Shown: piece after piece, positions 62,824 through 64,000 of the stretch
Layout: each line of letters opens with the position of its first letter
How positions within the stretch are numbered: position 1 is the stretch's first letter
Source of the DNA: Cerrena zonata
Lineage: Eukaryota > Basidiomycota > Agaricomycetes > Polyporales > Cerrenaceae
NCBI GenBank assembly: GCA_038087015.1
Contig: JASBNA010000072.1
Span: forward strand, 1-64,000
Length of the DNA stretch: 64,000 bases
Direction: 5' to 3'
Notes under the pieces: model-generated
Told to the model about the DNA's origin: nothing
What the model saw: only the letters and a program-made list of their open reading frames with translations
Database searches by the model: none
Translations under genes and position numbers: made by a program

Positions 62824-63426
62824 GCCTTCAAATGATCTTCTTAGCTTGATCTGATGAGCCTTCAAATAAACCTCACTCATGAACCTTATGACCACGCATG
62901 CTTTCAGGGTATAGACCCGAGTAGAACTAATAAATAACTTCATTAATTAATTCAAAACTCGTAAACTTTTTGCGTTCTTCAAAACTTTCGCTTTTCTTAA
63001 AGCGGAGAAAACAATGTACAAAGACAATATAAAAATTCGGAAAAAAATCTGAGTCAGAGCAGCACAATAAATTGGCCTGGCCAAAAGGCATTTACACCTT
63101 GCAAGCATTTTGTCGAGTCAAGAAGAATACTAGAAGCAGAAATAGCTCCTAGAACACGGGATATTGTGTGTAAATCCACTGAAATCCGATATAACGTGAA
63201 GTAGGTTCCGGAATAGGACCAGCAGAAAACAAAAAAAATAAATAATAATAATAGAAATCCGGCTGACATTAACATAATTACATCAATCTAAGGATAAATT
63301 ATATTTAATTAATCCGAAAGTGATAGACATAGAAAAGATTGGAGTACTACTAGAGTGTTTGATAAGAACGAGGTTGAAGTGATTTTTGACTTGCTTAACT
63401 TGATAGTTTTAAATTTGAAGTTGGAG
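62824..63426. other. Intergenic region before the zinc-finger gene
   Basis: A minus-strand 73-codon ATG frame (63054..63275) has an N-terminal hydrophobic stretch but no family match, and it lies in the promoter of the next gene. It is probably chance. Confidence 0.4.
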
Positions 63427-64000
63427 ATGTCAGATTTTAATTCGGAATCCCATCTAGATACACCAATGAGTGATGAAACGCTAAAACAGAGCCAGAAGAA
63501 AAAGAAAAGAACATTGGGATCGTTTCCTTGTCCGGATTGTGATAAGGTTTTCAGTCGATCGGACCATTTATCTCGACATCATCTTAATCATCAACCAAAA
63601 GAAGTTTTCGAATGTGATTTTATCTTGGAAGAAGACAATGGGATAAGGAAGAAGTGTGGTAAAAGATTCGTTAGAAAAGATTTGAAAGAACGTCATGCAA
63701 GACGACATTTAGAGTTGATGAAATTAGAAGTCAACTTGAAGAAAAGGAAACCTTCGAGTGATCAAATAGATAAGTCAAAACAAGATGGTTCAAGGAAGAA
63801 AAGTATAGGCAAACCAGCATGTTCGAGTGATTTATCCCAAATACCCTTGCCAATCTCGTCAAATAGCTCACCGCTTCAAATATCAAATTTGATTCATACT
63901 CGTCCAAATGATGCCCTAGAAACACCGGGGCAATTTCCTTTACCAATAAATAATTCCTTTGGTACTAGTCCAACAGTAAATAATTCATTAGTTCCGCAAA
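63427..64000 (+). CDS. C2H2 zinc-finger transcription factor, 5' part only
   Basis: The frame starts at ATG 63427 and runs off the window end after 191 codons. Two C2H2 fingers are visible at about residues 35-85. The first is FPCPDCDKVFSRSDHLSRHH with its His pair. The second, FECDFILEEDNGIRKKCGKR FVRKDLKERHARRH, has an enlarged loop between its Cys residues. An N-terminal basic KKKKR patch precedes them and a basic, Ser-rich region follows. The SRSDHLSRH recognition helix is of the Adr1/Klf type, suggesting binding to GC-containing sites. The missing C-terminus would be needed to name it. Confidence 0.85.
   Translation, partial: MSDFNSESHLDTPMSDETLKQSQKKKKRTLGSFPCPDCDKVFSRSDHLSRHHLNHQPKEVFECDFILEEDNGIRKKCGKRFVRKDLKERHARRHLELMKLEVNLKKRKPSSDQIDKSKQDGSRKKSIGKPACSSDLSQIPLPISSNSSPLQISNLIHTRPNDALETPGQFPLPINNSFGTSPTVNNSLVPQ

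Noticed and set aside
63054..63275. 73-codon minus-strand ATG frame with hydrophobic N-terminus
   Set aside because: Lies in the promoter of the zinc-finger gene and resembles no known small yeast protein.

Overview
This is a nuclear chromosome segment of a budding yeast (Saccharomycotina). It is AT-rich and gene-dense, with almost no introns and two tRNA genes, and its products match Candida/Debaryomyces-type families. The best lineage evidence is the lipase at 35605..37188. Its nucleophile elbow is encoded GGA CAT CTG CAA GGT, which is GHLQG in the standard code but the expected GHSQG if CTG is read as serine. That places the organism in the CTG-Ser clade, so every CTG codon here should be translated as Ser. 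I cannot name the species.

Layout. 0-10 kb: a leucine-rich-repeat protein and a secreted GH3 beta-glucosidase with a 56-nt intron, then a 4.4 kb gene-poor stretch. 9.7-27 kb: an MFS (DHA2-type) transporter, a coiled-coil protein, DPB2, BET2, a Myb/SANT regulator, a spastin/fidgetin-like AAA ATPase, an Apq12-like protein and a second MFS paralogue on the opposite strand. 28-38 kb: a CAJ1-type J protein, ISD11, a ferric reductase, tRNA-Asn, a steryl-ester/acid lipase and URH1. 38-49.5 kb: an unresolved overlapping locus leading into a GCR1_C-domain protein, mitochondrial Hsp70 SSC1, a large disordered protein, vacuolar proteinase A (PEP4), a small helical protein and an EamA transporter. 51-56 kb: a tandem DUR3-type urea transporter pair, the first copy frameshifted. 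56-64 kb: a CYSTM protein, QCR9, tRNA-Glu, RNA15, a San1-like RING ligase, an unrecognised protein and a C2H2 zinc-finger gene cut off by the window end.

The genes are mostly unrelated housekeeping functions with no cluster logic, except the DUR3 pair. Visible regulation fits the products: a perfect heat-shock element before SSC1, an ACGCGT box before DPB2, and GATAAG sites plus paired CCGANCCG elements before both DUR3 copies.

Two things stand out. First, several otherwise well-conserved genes are broken by single extra bases in short homopolymers: CAJ1 twice, the GCR1_C gene, DUR3 copy 1. All are +1, which suggests uncorrected insertion errors or recent decay. Second, a short QCR9 gene has an in-frame TGA exactly where the family has a conserved Trp, with a perfectly preserved acidic tail after it. 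I saw no convincing mobile element, CRISPR array or wholly new multi-gene system.
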